The notes below the pieces were generated by a model. The model did no database searches. It worked only from the letters and a program-made list of their open reading frames with translations, and was not told the origin of the DNA. A stretch of DNA of 64,000 bases from Protopterus annectens (lineage: Eukaryota; Chordata; Ceratodontiformes; Protopteridae), in assembly GCF_019279795.1 (NCBI RefSeq), contig NC_056732.1:185457342-185521341 (forward strand), in the 5' to 3' direction. The translations under genes were made by a program, and so were the position numbers. Each line of letters begins with the position of its first letter. Position 1 is the stretch's first letter. Positions 11,410 through 22,352 of the stretch are shown one piece after another.

Positions 11410-12200
11410 AGTCATCCTTCCAAACAGACACTGTTGGAAGTGATCTAATACTCTTATTGATTATTCTTTATCATTAGACCATCATGTCTCCATAGTAGTT
11501 CACAAAGCCTTCTATCTCGCTTATCTAGTTTCCAAAGGTTTCTCCTCTAGACCCAAAGAAATCTTAATTCCCACATACTCATATCTAAGCATCCCCATTA
11601 TTGAATATAATAACATCTTTGCATGTATTTGTATAAACATTAAAACCACAACAGGCACCCAAAGAGGCAGAAGGTAATAATAAAACACGAGCCTGTAGGT
11701 GTATACACCTACAAGCTCATGTTTTATTATTACCTTCTGCTTCTTTGGGTGCCTGTTGTGGTTTTATTGGTTCCTGGTTCTGTGGCACCCTTTCCTTGGA
11801 GTTTTTGGATTATTTGTATAAACATATCACTCAGTTTGAAAGACTTCTGAGGTTACTAACTAAATGAATCAGTGGTCTCAAAAAGTAACTATTAAACCTC
11901 TCTCTTTACTCTGTTTCTTATACCTCTGCATCTATCCTTCAACATATGAAAGATCTGACCCTCTTGGACCTTCTTTTCTTCACTGAATAAATGGTTCCTC
12001 AAACACCCAGCTGAGGGAAGTAAACCTTCATCAATCAATAAATCAATAAATATTGCAAGTTGGTGAGTTAGAGTTATATCTCAACCTTTGAAACAAACTT
12101 TCACTATACGTTAAGCAGAGTAGCACCATGTCACATTCAAGTTATACCTAGATAGTTAGATGGGCAGCCTCAAATTCTCTTCTGGATTTGTTTGTATTGC
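11410..12200 (+). pseudogene. CR1 ORF2 C-terminal fragment, split by a foldback insertion
   Basis: 11470-11635 reads DHHVSIVVHKAFYLAYLVSK, GFSSRPKEILIP and PIIEYNNIF, the CR1 domain after the RT (compare DHHIASVAWKAFYMAHL at 33.9 kb). After the 170-bp insert it resumes near 11826 with SQFERLLRLLTK and continues to FKLYLDS*MGSLKF near 12150, the equivalent of the FKRNLDDWMGDWKF terminus of the copy at 41.7 kb. Several stops and indels. The 3' UTR and octamer tail are not recognisable beyond 12200. Confidence 0.75.
11641..11810. mobile_element. 170-bp palindromic insertion with 15-bp TSD
   Basis: Two 63-bp arms (11641-11703 and 11704-11766) are inverted with only three mismatches and no spacer; the centre is GGTGTATACACC. 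A 44-bp non-palindromic end (11767-11810, starting TTGGTTCCTGGTTCTG) follows. The insert is flanked by perfect 15-bp repeats TATTTGTATAAACAT at 11626-11640 and 11811-11825, within a CR1 reading frame. It has no coding capacity. The asymmetric arrangement and long TSD suggest a retroposed or PLE-derived piece rather than a classic DNA MITE (inference). Confidence 0.85.
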
Positions 12201-12689
12201 TCCCTTTGAGGCTGGATAAGAGCATGGCTGAAGGAAAAGGCAAAGAGCTCAGAAGATGTAAGAGTTATGTGGAAAAAGACAAGTTGGGTTACTATATGGG
12301 TCTTGAAAGAACTGGTAAACATACCTGCAAAACAACTTCTAAAATGTATTTTTTAATGAGGAACTGAAATGGTACTACAGGAACTGAATATGACAACATT
12401 AGTCCACTGTAGAAATTATGTTATCAGAAGGAGCTCTATAAACTGCCAAGTGGATAGTACTTCCTTTATTCAAAAAACAAACCTAGAATTATTTTCCACC
12501 CCCCCCCACCTCCACCCCCATTTTACCTCACTGGGATCTGTGCGAGGCCTCATCTACCTGTATTCAGTATGCTAATTTACTCACTCAGACATGAAATCCA
12601 GGCATCACAGAACTAGACAAGAAATCTAGTGCCCATGCACCCCTGCTCATTAAGATTCATCAACCCAGTCTTCACCTCTAGTGAGAGTT
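12201..12689. other. Unassigned flank of the minisatellite
   Basis: AT-rich sequence with a C-rich run near 12500. Nothing recognisable. Confidence 0.4.
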
Positions 12690-13503
12690 GCATGTCAGTG
12701 AACAGGCCTGCTTCAGGTGGTGATGGCCTGCCTACCAATTGCATGTCAGTGAGCAGGCCTGCTTCAGCTTCTGAGGGCCTGCCTACCCATTGCATGGCAC
12801 TGAGCAGGCCCACTTCAGCTGCTGAGGGCCTGCCTACCCATTGCATGGCAGTGAGCGGTCCCACATTAGGTGCTGAGGGCCTGCCTACCCATTGCATGGC
12901 AGTCAGCAGGCCTGCTTCAGGTGCTGAGGTCCTGCCTACCCATTGCATGTCAGTGAGTAGGCCAACTTCAGGTGCTGAGGGACTGCCAATCCATTGCATG
13001 TCAGTGAGCAAGCCCACTTCAGGTGCTGAGGACCTGCCTACCCATTGCATGGCAGTGAGCAGGACTGCCTCAGTTGCTAAGGGCCTGGCTACCCATTGCA
13101 TGTCAGTGAGCAAGCCTTCTTCAGGTGCTGAGGGCCTGCCAAACCATTGCATGGCAGTGAGCAGGCCCACTTCAGGTGCTGAGGGCCTGCCTACCCATTG
13201 CATGGCAGTGAGCAGGACTGCGGTGCTAAGGGCCTGCCTACTCATTACATGTCAGTGGGCAAGCCTTTTTCAGGGGCTGAGGGACTGCCAACCCATTGCA
13301 TGTCAGTGAGCAGGTCCGCTTCAGGTGCTGAGGGCCTGCCTACCCTATTGCATGGCAGTGAGCAGGACTGCCTCAGGTGCTAAGGGCCTGCCTACCCATT
13401 GCATGTCAGTGAGCAAGCCTTCTTCAGGTGCTGAGGGCCTGCCAACCCATTGCATGTCAGTGAGCAGGTCCACTTCAGGTGCTGATGGCCAGGCTACCCA
13501 TTC
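12690..13503. repeat. 51-bp minisatellite, 16 units
   Basis: Units start at 12690, 12741, 12792, 12843, 12894, 12945, 12996, 13047, 13098, 13149, 13200, 13247, 13298, 13350, 13401 and 13452. All are 51 bp except one shortened by 4 bp (13200-13246) and one lengthened by 1 bp. The consensus starts GCATGKCAGTGAGCAGGC and ends GAGGGCCTGCCTACCCATT. Because 51 is a multiple of three and stops are absent, 17-residue periodic reading frames stay open on both strands (12629-13309 plus, 12613-13245 minus). I regard these as by-products of the repeat, not genes. Confidence 0.95.
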
Positions 13504-14185
13504 TCCCCACAGGGGGCTTGCTTACTGACAGTTGCTGCCTAATTAGGAGGAGGAATGCATGACTGCACAGTCCCCTCTGAAAATGCTTACTGTACTGCTG
13601 GGATAACATAGTCAACAAAATACAAAAACGTAACTAACTAAATAAATAAATAAATAGCTGCGTAATGTTGTAAATGGCTCTTTTACCGAGATGATTGGAC
13701 ATGGCTGCTTCTATAATATGTCATTAAGTCTAATAGATTTATTGAGACATACTTGCAACAGATCTAGTGTGCTGGCATTCCATCTTAATTTCATTTATTT
13801 TGACAGAGATTTCAGTTTTATATTCACTGCTTCATACCATTACCCCCAATAAATCCCTTCAGCCACTAACATGTACACTTCAATTTCAGAAGATGCATCC
13901 TTAGGAACTGCTTTCACATACTTCTAGATATATCTTTGTACTCCGAATTACTTAATACCGTTAAAGTATTTATATTGTTTCTGAAAGTCATAACATTTCT
14001 AAGATATTTAGAAAGAATGCTTCAGCTGAGTAAAAAGATCATACCTGGTTATATCCCAAGTTTTGTCAAGTAATGGATAAATAAGGAGGAACTCCCAGAG
14101 TCAAGGTTTCAGTCACCCACATGTTCTTTTTGTGTCTGTGTGGGTTCTTCTGTGTACACTGGCTTCTTTCCATCTCTGGCTACTC
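13504..14185. other. Unassigned
   Basis: No gene or family recognised. It holds a short (AAAT)n near 13637-13655. Confidence 0.4.
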
Positions 14186-14188
14186 TAA

Positions 14189-14189
<1 letters not shown>

Positions 14190-14247
<58 letters not shown>

Positions 14248-14264
14248 GTCTATCTATCTATCCA
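14190..14264 (+). repeat. (TCTA)n microsatellite
   Basis: About 18 TCTA units with one TCTG interruption near 14247. Confidence 0.95.
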
Positions 14265-14285
14265 GCCATCTATATTCAAATCCTG

Positions 14286-14520
14286 AAGCCCACATGCTTG
14301 AAACCCAGAATTCTGAAGCCATAATATTGAAAAATCAAAATTCTGAAGACCACAATGTCTGAAAGTCTTGAATACTGAATTCCCCTGCCAGGTTTACCAT
14401 TGAAAAGAGTGCTAACATGGGTCCTGCAGGGGGGAAATTTCAGCAGTTCAATATTGTGATCTTCAGCATTTTGATCTTTTCATATTATGGACTCAGGATT
14501 ATGGGTTTCAAGCATGTGGA

Positions 14521-14522
<2 letters not shown>
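14286..14522. repeat. Foldback repeat with arms of about 90-95 bp
   Basis: The left arm (about 14286-14385) begins CCCACATGCTTGAAACCCAG; the right arm (about 14432-14522) is its diverged inverse, ending GGGTTTCAAGCATGTGGA. About 45 bp separate them. (TCTA)n abuts the left side and (TA)n the right. It resembles a small MITE, but no TSD can be defined because both flanks are simple repeats. Confidence 0.75.
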
Positions 14523-14591
<69 letters not shown>

Positions 14592-14592
14592 T

Positions 14593-14679
<87 letters not shown>
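14523..14679. repeat. (TA)n microsatellite
   Basis: Nearly continuous TA dinucleotides with a short interruption near 14586-14601. Confidence 0.95.
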
Positions 14680-14683
<4 letters not shown>

Positions 14684-15814
14684 TACATTTATTGTTGCAG
14701 TTTTGACCCAGGTCTTGACTGAAATTGGTCTAAGACAGACTATTTTACTTACTCAGGTAAATGAACAAATAACTAAAAGTAATAATAACATTAAACCTGG
14801 TTTTGTCTTGCCAGTGTTGATGTACACAATACTTGAATTACTCCACAGTCATACCACACCAGTCTTATAACATACTACAATGTACTTACATAATAATAAT
14901 ATATTACAAAATGAAATCATTCAGAAATAGCTTAGAAGGCCAGTCATGAAACACAAGTAGCTTTTTGTATTTATTTCCCAGATTAGCTATTTCTAATTTG
15001 AAATTATTGTAGTCATGTAGAAAGGGGAGGACTAGGTAAGCATACGGTTACTACTTTACAAAAAACACAACTGAGATGCTATTTGTCTTATTAGGAAGAG
15101 GTCTCATAGTCGACAATCCTGCATGTGGACCATCTGACCATTTTAATATTTCCACAGTGTGAGATATTTGGCCACACAAAGAATACCTCATGCTGTAAAC
15201 CCATCTGCATCCCACGCCATCTGTTGCTGTTGTTTGCTATGAAAAGCTTTCTCTCTCTGTACTAAATTCTTCTGTAAATGCAGTTGCTAAAGTTGCAGCT
15301 GCTGTGATTTCAGAACTGAAATGACCACTGTGGTGCATCAAACAGTGACAGCCCTGCTTTTTTCTCCAGGCAAGTATTTGTTGGAACTGATTTTAGGCAG
15401 GAGCACTGACAAACCTTTGATACAAAACAAAATCCTTCATTGGTACCATGAGCAGGAATAACCTCACAAGTTCACTCTGAAATAATATGTTCTCAAACCA
15501 TATTTCCGGTGTTTGGAGGTTTTGCATATCACTGTTTGCATCCAGGATTGGATTGAACAGTTACTACATCAAAAAAGCAGGTTGTTTATATTTTGACAAA
15601 AGTAATAATACCAGACAAATGTTATATATTAGCTTGTATATAAATGATAATTTAGGACAGTGATGATTAACTTTAGCTTGTGTGGCTATTTTACTAAGAA
15701 GCACTCTAATACATGATCAGTAATTCGTTACTCACTCTATTAACTATGTACCAAAATAAATTGACACATTCTTGCAGATAACATTACTGAGAACTCCTGT
15801 ACTCAACATTTTAG
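14680..15814. other. Unassigned
   Basis: I see no coding similarity, structured repeat or RNA gene in this AT-rich stretch. Confidence 0.4.
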
Positions 15815-16440
15815 AAGAATGAATGATTATGACCATCATGTGTCTACGGTTGTAAGGAAATCATTTTAAATTGTGCAGCTTATAAACAAGGGTGTGGCAT
15901 CCAGGTCCAAGTATGTCATTGTCCCACTGTACTCAGCCTTCATTTAGCCAGTCATTGAATACAATGCTTCCTTAGGTATATAACTGACCAGGTATGTATA
16001 ATAACTGGAATATCCATATATGTACCTCACAAAAAGAATATAGGGCATTACCCACATGAAATATGTAGTCTACCTTAAAGCCTTATCTTTACACTTGGTC
16101 TCCTGCAGACAACGGAGAGGTGATCTATACCTCGTTTACAAGGCTTCATCTGATCCAGTACTCATGATTTCACACCTGCAAGCCTAACAGCATTAGAAAT
16201 AACCTGACTGAAGGACCTAAACTTTGTTTGCAACATAAATAGAACATGTTATAGGAACAGGCATGTTTCCCCTGGACTACCCCTACTCTGGAACAGGCTT
16301 GCCATCCATGTAAAGCAGAGTTCGCACCTGATCCTATTTCAAATGCAACTAGGAACAATAGATGGGGAAATCTGTAATTTACTCCTGGACTGGCACCTGT
16401 GTCCCTTATGTACAGAAGTAGCTTGTAAATGCTGTGCCAC
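15815..16440 (+). pseudogene. CR1 ORF2 C-terminal fragment, heavily decayed
   Basis: Near 15825 the plus strand reads YDHHVSTVVRKSF, then INKGVASRSKYVIVPLYSAF and PVIEYNASLG, the post-RT region of CR1. Near 16070-16140 it reads LHLVSCRQRRGDLYLVYKAS, matching LRGNLSLTYKAM of the copy at 41.9 kb. Stops and indels are frequent. Confidence 0.7.
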
Positions 16441-16814
16441 CTAAATACATTTAAATGCCTCTGGGTAATCTATCCTGTCATTTGCAAATGGGAAAACATG
16501 GATAAGCTTAAAAAAGCCTCTTAGGGCAGTTAACTTGATAATCACCTATAAATCTATAAACATACTCTTCTGGAGATATGAAAAGCATTAGCATGTGTTT
16601 GAACTACTGTTCCAAATGAGAATGGTGGGTAGACAGAGATTCAGTCACCCTGTTCCAGAATCCCAGTCAGAAAGTAGAACATTTATAGAAATAGCAGTCG
16701 TATAGTACATTAAGGGCACATTTCAAAGAAACTGGAACAAATCAGCATAGAATAAAGCTGCAGGAAATGCATAAAAACAATATCTGATAAGATTCAGATG
16801 GCAATAATACCCAT
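16441..16814. other. Unassigned
   Basis: Nothing recognisable; probably an old CR1 3' UTR at the left, then unique sequence. Confidence 0.3.
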
Positions 16815-16995
16815 TTGTTAAGGTAGGCTCATTGGACACACAGTCCCTTTTCAAGGGCAACCCAGGACAAAAATCTGGTTAAGTGACGTGCTTAAGGTCA
16901 CACTACAGGTAAATGACAATGGAGGGGATCAAACCATATACCATGGAAATTACAGCTCAAGCCCTTAACATTCTGTGCTACTCATATGGTCTAAT
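16815..16995 (-). mobile_element. tRNA-derived SINE with MIR/CORE-like centre
   Basis: On the minus strand, a B-box-like GGTTTGATCCC (near 16930) is followed by TGTGACCTTAAGCACGTCAC and TTAACC, close to the central TGTGACCTTGGGCAAGTCAC stretch of MIR/CORE SINEs. A GTAGCACAGAATGTTAAGGG head precedes it. No TSD or A-rich tail is clear, so this is an old copy. Family assignment is from memory of the MIR core. Confidence 0.6.
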
Positions 16996-18245
16996 CTAAG
17001 GAGATCAACTTGACCACTACTCCAAATTAAAAAAAACAAACAACAAAAAAAAAAAACATCTACGATTTGCTTAGAAACAGAAGCAAAATTGTTACTGGTG
17101 TTACGGGTATTTGTCTAGCAAATACAATCAGAATTGCTTTTACAAGAAAGGGACATTATCACCTAGCCCTTAACCCAATAAAATGTACATTGATTTATCA
17201 GTTTTACAGGAATTAAGAACATAATAGGTATGATGTCAGGGAGATGGGGAAGGGTTTTATAGCTATTTAAACAAAGGGTGGATAAAATGGTTAATCACAT
17301 TTATGAGTGTAGCAATATATGTTTGCTCAACTATGTTGCAGAAACAAAAAAAGAGTTTGATTCTAGGGAAAATTTATCACACGAAGGGACAAAGTGAAGA
17401 AAATGTTTTGTGCTCATTAATCATGTTTTCACAGCCTGTCTTTTCTCTGATTTCAGAGTGTGATAGTACTCAGTGTACTAAATGAACTTCTAGTTATTAT
17501 GAACTTTTTCAAATATTTAAACAAGGACTGTGTTTCTGAGACTGATGATTGTGGATATTCCTAGTATAACAGTTTGGAAGACCTATAATTTCAAATATTG
17601 TGGTATAATTTTTGTTAGCTGATTGTTTAAAGAACAGGGATAAAGATTTTCTATCTGATGGAATCACCTTTTGGAAAAGACGATACACAGAAGACATGTA
17701 TACGAGAACTCTGTTTTATTATCAAGAAGTAATTTTAAATGCTTAGCAAAGATTATATATATTAGACTAGTCCATAAGGAAAAATAGATTGAGAGAGAAG
17801 TTTCAGGTAGAATTTTTCAAAGTTACAATACTAAGTAAATATAATTGTTCATAAAATAGTTTACTAATGGCTAGAAAGAAGGAACAATGAATGGGTTCTA
17901 ATAAAGCATGGATATAAACAAGACCTGTGATCAAATCTGTTCTAGTATGTCGAAGGAAATGTGGCAAGTAAGAGGATTCACTGTCAAGACTAGAACTTTA
18001 ATGCTAGACATTTAGAATAATTCCTGGGTTAGGCCATGGCAAATGAATATGTAAGGGACAACATGCACTTGCAGCAGCAGGAGCATTTCTGGTAATGTCA
18101 TCTTAGTCGGATTGTGTGAATTTACTAGCGTGTCATATGAAAACGGTCTTAAAACTGTTTTCCATGCAAATTGTCTTGCATGGTTGATATAATATTTTGA
18201 ATACAGAAAGAATATCTCATATATAATGTTGGTTACAGAAAAATC
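16996..18245. other. Unassigned
   Basis: AT-rich, with an A-rich tract at 17028-17060. No recognised element or gene. Confidence 0.4.
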
Positions 18246-18247
18246 TA

Positions 18248-18585
18248 CAGTAAACTCTCAGCTAACTGTCACCCATGGAGATCGGTAGATGCCAGATAAC
18301 TGTAATTTCTGGTTGCTTGAGAGTTACTATTAAAAATAGGCCTGACTAATGCTATACCCTACACTATTTGTTTGGTTTGACTTATTCTCAGGTTGGGGAG
18401 AGAGGGAATTTATTCCTATCTTCCATTTTAAAACTCTAAAAACATAAGGTATGTTTCAAGGGGGGGGGGGTTAGAAAGTGCAATACATGAAAATTGTAGT
18501 GTATTTCTTCTATTTTTTTTTTTTTTTTTTGCCATCTGCTTGAGAGTGCTGGTTGCTTGAGTTCTGGTTAACTGAGAGTTTACTG
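18248..18585. mobile_element. pogo/Tigger-like MITE (338 bp)
   Basis: The termini are inverted: CAGTAAACTCTCAGCTAACT at the left and, reversed, CAGTAAACTCTCAGTTAACC at the right, each flanked by TA (18246-18247 and 18586-18587). TA target plus CAGTAAACTCTC-type ends fit the pogo/Tigger branch of Tc1/mariner (family knowledge). TTGCTTGAGAGT-like subterminal motifs recur inside. There is no transposase; homopolymer runs (G10 and T18) lie internally. Confidence 0.85.
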
Positions 18586-18823
18586 TATTAGAAATAGTTT
18601 ATGTGTCAGTATAGCAAAATGTAAATGATTTGGGTAGGATGTGGAGTCTCCATGCATAATTTTTTGCAAAAAAAGACAAATGTTCTGGGTATCAATTTTG
18701 GTGAAATTAAGTTGTAGAAGGTATATGGAAAGTTGTACTTGCAAGATAACAAATCTGGTTTTAACCTAAGGCAGCTGCTTCTTATTTTTCCAACCCATTT
18801 CTTAAGGAAGCTGACACTGATGA

Positions 18824-19520
18824 GACTCAAAAGCCCACAAAATTACCAGCAGTTTTGGTGACTCCCTGCTGGTGATTTGAACAAAGAAACAAGGAAAGTA
18901 ATTTATTTTTGAGTCTGTGTAGTTGCTTAAACTGATAGAGCTGCTTTCTGTTTTACCTGCTCCATTTTGTTTTCTGTTTTGAGAAATCTGTTTGGGGTGG
19001 TGTTTTTGTTCTATGTGGTAGAAAGACACTAAGTAACCAGGCTGGACATTCCACATGTTTTTATTTTCCATTGGTTATTTTGTTTCTTGAGTGATACTTA
19101 AATACACAGAATATATCTGTGGTCTTCTCTTTTGTGATTAGACTCAAGGCCTGCAAAAACTATAAGCACTGTTGATGACTCCCTGATGGTGATTTAGAAC
19201 AAAGAAGCAAGAAAAGTAAACTATTTTTCTTTTGCCTGCTTAAACTGATAGAGCTGCATTCTGTTTTATGTGCTCCATTTTGTTTTCTGCTTTGAGAAAT
19301 CTGTTTGCCTTGGTATTTTGTTCTATGTGGCAGATAGACACTTAAATTACTCAGGCTACACATTTCACATGTTTTTTTTTTTCATTGGTTAATTTATTTA
19401 TGGAGTGATTTATGGAGTGATACTTAAACACACAGAGTATATCCATGCCCTTATATTTTATATGAGACTTAAGTGCTGCAAAAACTACAAGAACTGTTGG
19501 TGGCTCCCAGCTGGTGATGT
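18824..19520. repeat. Diverged tandem repeat, period 317-325 bp, about 2.2 units
   Basis: Units begin with GACTCAA/GACTTAA at 18824, 19141 and 19466. Shared blocks include TGACTCCCTGMTGGTGATTT, AAACTGATAGAGCTGC, TGCTCCATTTTGTTTTCTG and GAGTGATACTTAAA. The third unit is only about 55 bp. Small ORFs on the minus strand reflect the repeat. Confidence 0.85.
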
Positions 19521-20600
19521 CCACATTCACCATCCAGTTCCTTGAACTGCTTTTTAAACCTGGTGATTATTAGGTTGCCTTCCCCCATTGTAAATTGAAC
19601 TTTGCAAGCTCCTTCCTTTACACATTGCTGTTGATGTCTCAAATTATTTATTTGCCTTTCCTTGTGCTTATTTTGAAAAAAAGTACACTTTGTTTCTCAT
19701 TGTCTGTTCTATTGATTTATTTGCTTCAAATTCATTACTTAGCTAGCTGTTGAAAAAGTAGTATATTTTTACAATCTAGCAATTTCCTTTCTCTATTTTA
19801 CAACAAGAGGACTGAGGATTTTCCATCTAAACACCAACACAACAGCTCCAACAACTCCAATGCCAAATGGCACTTTATTCCAGTTACCACAGTATCAGCT
19901 TTATCGTAGATTTTCCATTTAATGACAGTGGGTAGTAGCCTGGTCTGTATAAGTTGGGCAAGTACATTAGAGATTCCTGCATGTAGTTGTTTTCTTGTCC
20001 AGAGGGCTTATTAATCACCTTACCTTGCTTTTGGTGCCTTTATAAATTTTGTACAATTAAGTGTCTTTTGGCTCATTTCCACAAAGTGAAGTACTTTTAT
20101 TGAATAATCACAATTTTGTAAGCTGTTGAAAGTACACTGATGTTGGTATCTTGAACTACTTATTGCCTTGCCTTGTGCTTTTCTTTAAGTTTAAGTTTGT
20201 TTGGGGTAGCATTGTACTTCGGACACTCTTTTACTGCATTTTTACATTATGAGGACTGAGATTAGTTATCTAATGGCAGTAGATGTTTGCCTGGTCTGAG
20301 TTGGGAAGCACAAAACAGAGCTCTTAGTGTAGTCATTTTACTGTCCAGGGGGGCCAGTAATCAGTTTTCTGCATTTCCATTTGCTGGTATAAATTCGGCA
20401 TACTTGTATGTAGCTGCTCATTATGCCAGTCCCCTCTATAGACACAAACATCTGTAAAGCAGTTAAGTATAGAGCAAATACATTTCACACTCACAAGCTT
20501 AGAGTAGCTAGTTTGCAGATAGAGTAGCATTACTGTTAAATGTAGTATTTTATAGCCTAGTCTTCCTCCAACCACCCTACAAAAAAGCACCCTTAATAGC
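19521..20600. other. Region of older internal duplications
   Basis: Two diverged copies sit about 340 bp apart: TAATGACAGTGGGTAGTAGC ... CTTGTCCAGAGGGCTTATTAATCA (19920-20020) resembles TAATGGCAGTAGATGTTTGC ... CTGTCCAGGGGGGCCAGTAATCAG (20260-20360). A similar pair involves GCCTTTCCTTGTGCTT near 19650 and GCCTTGCCTTGTGCTT near 20165. Possibly one old satellite-like array with 18824-19520. No coding signal. Confidence 0.5.
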
Positions 20601-20773
20601 TTTCTGTTAGTTCCCATATGCCACGCCATTATAGCTTACACATTACAGGACCAGGCAACATGGATATGCAATTTCCTAATTTCTCTGCAGACAGCTTGGT
20701 GGATATAGGTGTCTTGACCAGTGTACATGCACAATTTCACTGGAGGATAAACTCCAGCATGCATCAGGTTGCA

Positions 20774-20982
20774 AAAACCAAGCACACAGCACTCCCCACA
20801 CATAGCACACAACACGCACATAGACCAACATATGTTGAGGCACTTAAATGCAATCTTTCTAAACAAAAAAGTCACCCTAAAACCAAGCACACAGCACTCC
20901 CCACACATAGCACACAACACACACATAGACCAACATATGTTGAGGCACTTAAATGCAATCTTCCTAAACAAAAAGTCACCCT
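20774..20982 (+). repeat. 105-bp in-frame tandem duplication in CR1 ORF1 linker
   Basis: Units at 20774-20878 and 20879-20982 share AAACCAAGCACACAGCACTC through AACAAAAAAGTCACCCT with a handful of differences. At 105 bp (35 codons) the reading frame of the linker stays open through both units. Confidence 0.9.
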
Positions 20983-21636
20983 AGAACTCCCTTCAGCAAA
21001 GACTATCCTCAGCAAAAGCACTCAACAAAAGCAACACCCAACAGCATAAACAGCATCAATAAGTTTAGTCCTAAATACAAAGCCCATAGGCCAAGCGAAC
21101 ACACTTCCCAGGACTCTAGTCATAGGGGACTTCATTGTAAGACATACTGATGTCCCTATAATCAGGCTGAAGAAGGAGAAGATAAAGGTTAGTTGCATAT
21201 CTGGAGCCAGGATCAGACAAATTACACAAGCACACACTCAAGGCACTGCACCACAGGTACTGGTATGATTCCATCATAGTCCGTGCATGGTGTAAATGAC
21301 CTCAGAGGGACCTCCCTAGACTATATTAAGACAAACATTATAGATCTCTCTGACAATTTGTCTCAGGCCGGTATGAGCCTAGCACTGAGCAGCATATAAT
21401 GTGACAATACTAACAAAAGATAATTGATTTTAACAATTGACATTCTGGCACCATTCTAAGGGGATCCAAATGGGAAAACATGGTTAACAGACCATGTTGC
21501 TTTGCCAGAGATGGTCTGCACCTGTCCCCTTTAGACTTTAGAATACTGGATAAAATGTATACTACCCCATAAAGTCTTTTTCAGGCAATGCCAAATTGAC
21601 AAACCTATTGACATAGCAAAATAAACCCATCTGAAC

Positions 21637-22258
21637 CTCATGGAGTTACTGTTCAATGCCAGATGCCCAAACAAAATGATAAACTCCTTCCAAGACCTCC
21701 TCATCCTGGAGAATACAGACATCTGTGCAGTTACCAAAACATGGCTTAAAGCTTCAGAGAGTACACCTGTAGTGCAAGGTTTCTGTGCCTTCCACATTTT
21801 AGACTAGTAGCTGCACAGACAGGGACTAAAGGTGGAGGTGCGCCATTATACATCAATAACGATCAACTTCTAAGATGATTAAACAGGATGAAGTGCTGAA
21901 GTTTTTTTACATCCAGGTCACCATAGACAGAATCCCATACCATATCCTAGCCAGCTATAGGTCACCCTCTATGTCCCATGAAACTCGTAGTGCATACTTA
22001 AATCTACTGCAGACGCTCACCATCCAATCTAACACCTTACTCATGGGGAACTTTAATTAATCTTCAATAGACCAGAAATCCTACATGGCCCTAAGTCTGC
22101 AAGCACATAGATTCCTGGACTTTATAAATACAAACACCCCTAACCCATTAGTGCATATAGCCATTAGAGGTTCCAACATACTGGACATCATACTCTCAAA
22201 TATAGTAAAACACTGCACAACCCACAATGTCATGTCCTCCCTGGTAAGGTCTGACCAT
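21637..22258 (+). repeat. Left copy of a 622-bp CR1 target duplication flanking the PLE
   Basis: It matches 26221-26842 with no indels and only four substitutions that I could find (positions equivalent to AAAGGTGG/AAAGGCGG, TTTTTTT/TTTCTTT, GACGCTCAC/GACGCACAC, ATAGCC/ATAACC). It ends exactly where PLE sequence starts. Confidence 0.93.
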
Positions 22259-22339
22259 TTGCATAGTTCTTTTTCACCTTGCCACTCTATACGAACTGGT
22301 TCTTGTGGTGGAGTTCGTTGGTTTATTTTATTTGTTACT
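22257..22339 (+). repeat. PLE left terminal direct repeat (83 bp)
   Basis: ATTTGCATAGTTCTTTTTCA through TTTATTTGTTACT, identical base for base to 26140-26222. Translation of ORF1 begins 14 bp after its end. Confidence 0.93.
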
Positions 22340-22352
22340 GTATTGGTGTGTC

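Larger units (their letters stand above)
20690..22258 (+). pseudogene. CR1 (copy A), 5' part: ORF1 linker, esterase domain and start of endonuclease
   Basis: After a Thr/His/Pro-rich linker (holding a 105-bp duplication) the plus strand near 21110 reads TLVIGDFIVRHTDVP and VSCISGARIRQITQA. This is the SGNH/GDSL-type esterase domain of CR1 elements, with catalytic GDS changed to GDF. A GVNDLRGTSLDYIK block follows near 21290. The endonuclease starts near 21650 (LLFNARCPNKMINSFQD, ICAVTKTWLKASESTP). The frame is broken several times. The element is interrupted at 22258 by the PLE and resumes at 26221. Confidence 0.8.

Noticed and set aside
12613..13309. Long overlapping ORFs on both strands with 17-residue repeats
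   Set aside because: They follow from a stop-free 51-bp minisatellite; indels shift the frame at 13247 and 13350, and no start context or flanking exon is evident.
14417..14870. Poly-(Ile-Tyr) ORFs
   Set aside because: Translations of (TA)n tracts; the same applies near 31.6, 32.2 and 62.7 kb.
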